A DNA stretch of 64,000 nt from Echinostoma caproni. Taxonomy: Eukaryota > Platyhelminthes > Trematoda > Plagiorchiida > Echinostomatidae. Shown here one piece after another: positions 61,430-64,000 of this stretch (its first letter is position 1; each line of letters opens with the position of its first letter). A program made the position numbers and the translations under genes. The DNA lies in the NCBI GenBank assembly GCA_900618425.1, contig UZAN01039522.1:38798-102797 (forward strand), written 5' to 3'. The notes beneath the pieces are model-generated. The model searched no databases, was not told where the DNA came from, and worked only from the letters and a program-made list of their open reading frames with translations.

Positions 61430-61800
61430 ACTTACCGGTAGAGTGGCACCGTTGTACATGTACCATAATAAACACACTGGTCGGGACTCTTTCTTCTAGC
61501 TCTCTTCTACTAGCTCCTGCGTAATGTTTGTGACAGTGAAAGAGAATACTGTATTTCATTTCACCTGTTCGCCGAGCTTGGCAGTTTGCTTGCAAACGTT
61601 TCATCACCAGCTGGGGTGATATCGGCAGTGCTTATGAAGTGGCCGTCGTATAATGCCGAGTTCACGGAAGCGGCTTCATCTGGTAAACTGGTCAAGCAGC
61701 ACTCACCTGTGTTTGATCTGGACTGCAGTGGTCTCATTGGGAAGCCACTCACCAGAGCTATACCCATGTCAGTTCACCTGCCTCAAGGGGTTGGCTAAAA
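61430..61800 (-). repeat. Probable repeat-derived coding-like segment
   Basis: The minus frame 61561-61767 reads DEAASVNSALYDGHFISTAD, then ITPAGDETFASKLPSSANR, and is overlapped by open frames on the plus strand. The composition is GC-rich against AT-rich flanks on both sides. It looks like part of a dispersed element, not a host gene, but I cannot assign a family. Confidence 0.3.
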
Positions 61801-64000
61801 CTCGCATTGCATATCAACAGTTGTACGAACCACATACACTTTCTTAGTTGTGGCAGTGGTCACCGGCTCGATGTGGCATCGAAGTCTATAGTGAACCTGG
61901 GACATTTGACCCCATCCAAAGGGTGTATGATGAAATAAACTGTCCCCAATGGACTGCAGCTTTAACACACCATCTTGCTGCTTTGTGGGTTATGTTTTAG
62001 TTGGGTGAAGGGTCCGGTTTAGAATCCCCCAAGAACAATCATCTGTTTTAACAAGGCAGCATTGCGCCCAAGATTAAATCATGGAAATTTTCCTTTTCAT
62101 AAAGATTAGTATATCTTGATTTGTTTGGCATACAGCCTCGGCTAAGACTGTAATGAATTCGTGCAAATACGTTTTTTTCGTGAGTGAGTGAAGAGAATGT
62201 TAGTTACTGCCTTTTCTTTTTCCTGTATCTGACCCCGAAAAACAGCTGCATAAATTGTTCGTACTTATCCGTTGATCAGAGAGAACAGTTGTTTTCTGAA
62301 TTCAACCTAGGGGTTGATAAATGAATCATCCATTTGTACATTTATCTGACCTAAGTAGATCACCGTACTGGCTGGTCTATCTGGCGTAGGGAGTCAGTTG
62401 GAGTAACGTGGTTCAGGGGGAGAAACCAGCAAGTGTATAAATGCGGTTTCAGGTCGACGTCGCGCTGTTCGCATGTTGCCCAAAATGGAACGTTCAGGCT
62501 CGCTGGGGTCAGATCCTTATGGATATACCGCACAGGCAGTCACCTTGAAATTCACTTTCAAGCTAACCCCATCTGAACTCCGTTCACACTTCATTCCGTT
62601 CTGTTGGTTCGGTCAAGTGTGAATCAGATACGGATGTGAAACCTTTCCCCTGGGTTATGTACATCCGTGTGTACTGATAGAAATGTTCTGAATGAACACA
62701 GTAGCAATATTGAAATTGTCTGTGTGTATCTATTGATGAATAGACTAATAGACTAATAACGAGTATGTTGTCCCCAAAAGGTCAATTGATGACCTGGTAA
62801 AACTGGCGTCCATTATTCCGACAGCCCTCTTTTTTGGCATTCGCTTTTACTCAACGACCAACGGAAAAACATTTGATGATGTAATCGACCCGAATGCAAT
62901 TGCTTTCCGTTATGGGAAAAGAGCAACAAAAAATGAAAAGTTAAACTCTGTGTTAAATTCGTCTTTTCGATTCATTTCTGTGGTTGTTATTCTTTTAATT
63001 GCTTTTAGGTTGCCAATATCGGGAGCAGAACACAAGTTTCTTACAACAGAATTCATTCCAATCTCGGATGTAATATTGTCAGACCCGATGAAAAGAAGCA
63101 GATATATCAGCTAAACAAAGTCCTATTACTCTATTGCAAGAACAGGTCGGATAAACTTTCAACAGACCTGAAATTGCGGTTCACACGGAATGATTTTAAA
63201 AAGAATTACCATTGTAAGAAGTCATCCGCATGAGGGCTTCGTTAGCATATCCATATTTTGTATGATGGAGCAAGCAAACGCCGTCTTGGACGATCACATT
63301 GAAGTCAAATGGTAATACCGGTGACTAGCAGCATTCAAACAATGCGGGTTAAAATGAAAGAGAACTGATCTTGTCGGTAGATGAGATAGATATACAACAA
63401 CAAACGCCGATTAAAAGATGAAGATCGGTAGACTCTGGCTTTTTCGGCTTCAATCACGAATTTACTCTCTTAAAATACTTGGCGTACGGAGCAGATGATC
63501 CTACTTGAACTAGGTTCAATGCTTATTTAACCTTTTGATACAGGAAAAGCACAAACCACTGAGTCTGAATAAGCATCCAGTATGATATCCGTCCGTGATT
63601 TTAGTATCGATAACTAGGACAGTTGTGTCATGTATGATTCGATAGCTATTCCGAATTATGGAATGTACATGAAATTTCTTGTTTCTGAGGAAGAAACAGT
63701 TATCACGAGACCGTTCGGTTCTATTATAGCACACAGAAGAAAACTCTGAAAAACTGATCTCAAACGAATGTAGTAAACAAAAGAACAAATGCCATGTTTT
63801 TGCGTGAGTTAATACTTACAACAAACTGGTGCTGATATCAATGTTTGACCGATAATCCGGAGGATATAGAGCCCACATCACTTCGCATATTTTTGCATTC
63901 GACAAGCGACTCCTCGCATGACCGGATAGGACTACAATTAGGAAAATCATAGGATATCAGTGTGATGAATAAGCTATTGGAAACATAAGAAATTGTCTCA
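61801..64000. other. No recognised gene
   Basis: Short frames only. The minus frame 63516-63788 (90 codons) has no domain. A moderately GC-rich stretch lies at 61850-62000. Confidence 0.35.

Noticed and set aside
61441..61521. 81-base minus-strand exon with CCG|GTAAGTG donor
   Set aside because: It adjoins the GC-rich repeat-like segment and shows no domain; probably part of that element.
1..64000. CRISPR array, operon, prophage or other bacterial system
   Set aside because: No regularly spaced repeats, no ribosome-binding sites and no long contiguous ORFs; the exon-intron structure is eukaryotic.

Overview
The window is eukaryotic genomic DNA, AT-rich and non-coding over most of its length. 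It has short exons separated by introns of about 4-5 kb, GT/AG splice sites and degenerate retroelements. There is no bacterial operon structure, rRNA or CRISPR array. The Penelope-like and LINE fragments, the intron sizes and the divergent fibronectin type III (FN3) receptor suggest an invertebrate, most likely a parasitic flatworm (a digenean fluke). That assignment is inference from element and gene style, not from a marker gene.

The one gene I can support runs on the minus strand. Six exons lie at 25191-25494, 20405-20576, 15535-15809, 10021-10330, 6116-6214 and 1602-2030. All five junctions are phase-compatible (0, 1, 0, 1, 1). Together they encode about 530 residues of extracellular FN3 domains: the C-terminal half of one domain, then three complete ones. 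Domain order, loop features and the sequence of the last domain fit the DCC/neogenin/frazzled/UNC-40 netrin-receptor family best, but another FN3-rich cell-surface receptor is possible. The N-terminal part (immunoglobulin and first FN3 domains) should lie at higher coordinates or beyond 64000. The last FN3 domain, membrane segment and cytoplasmic tail should lie below position 1. Two small candidate exons (1187-1233 and 35587-35624) fit the reading phase and may belong to the gene.

The introns carry dead mobile elements. There are two copies of one Penelope-like family (14690-15260 plus; 27911-29090 minus), a GIY-YIG endonuclease fragment of a second Penelope-like family (24100-24640 minus), and a CR1/Jockey-type LINE (about 30361-31975 plus). 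A short YADD reverse-transcriptase fragment lies at 43950-44099 plus. There are also tRNA-like SINE heads and an approximately 80-100 bp dispersed repeat with at least four copies, which I recognised by comparing the window with itself.

From about 36 kb to 64 kb I find no gene I can name. That part holds simple repeats, short open frames without recognisable domains, and a few well-spliced but unproven micro-exon candidates on the minus strand. It may be upstream intron of the receptor gene or intergenic DNA. I found no clearly new biological system. The most interesting items are the expanded acidic and basic loops in the receptor, the candidate micro-exons and the dispersed repeat.
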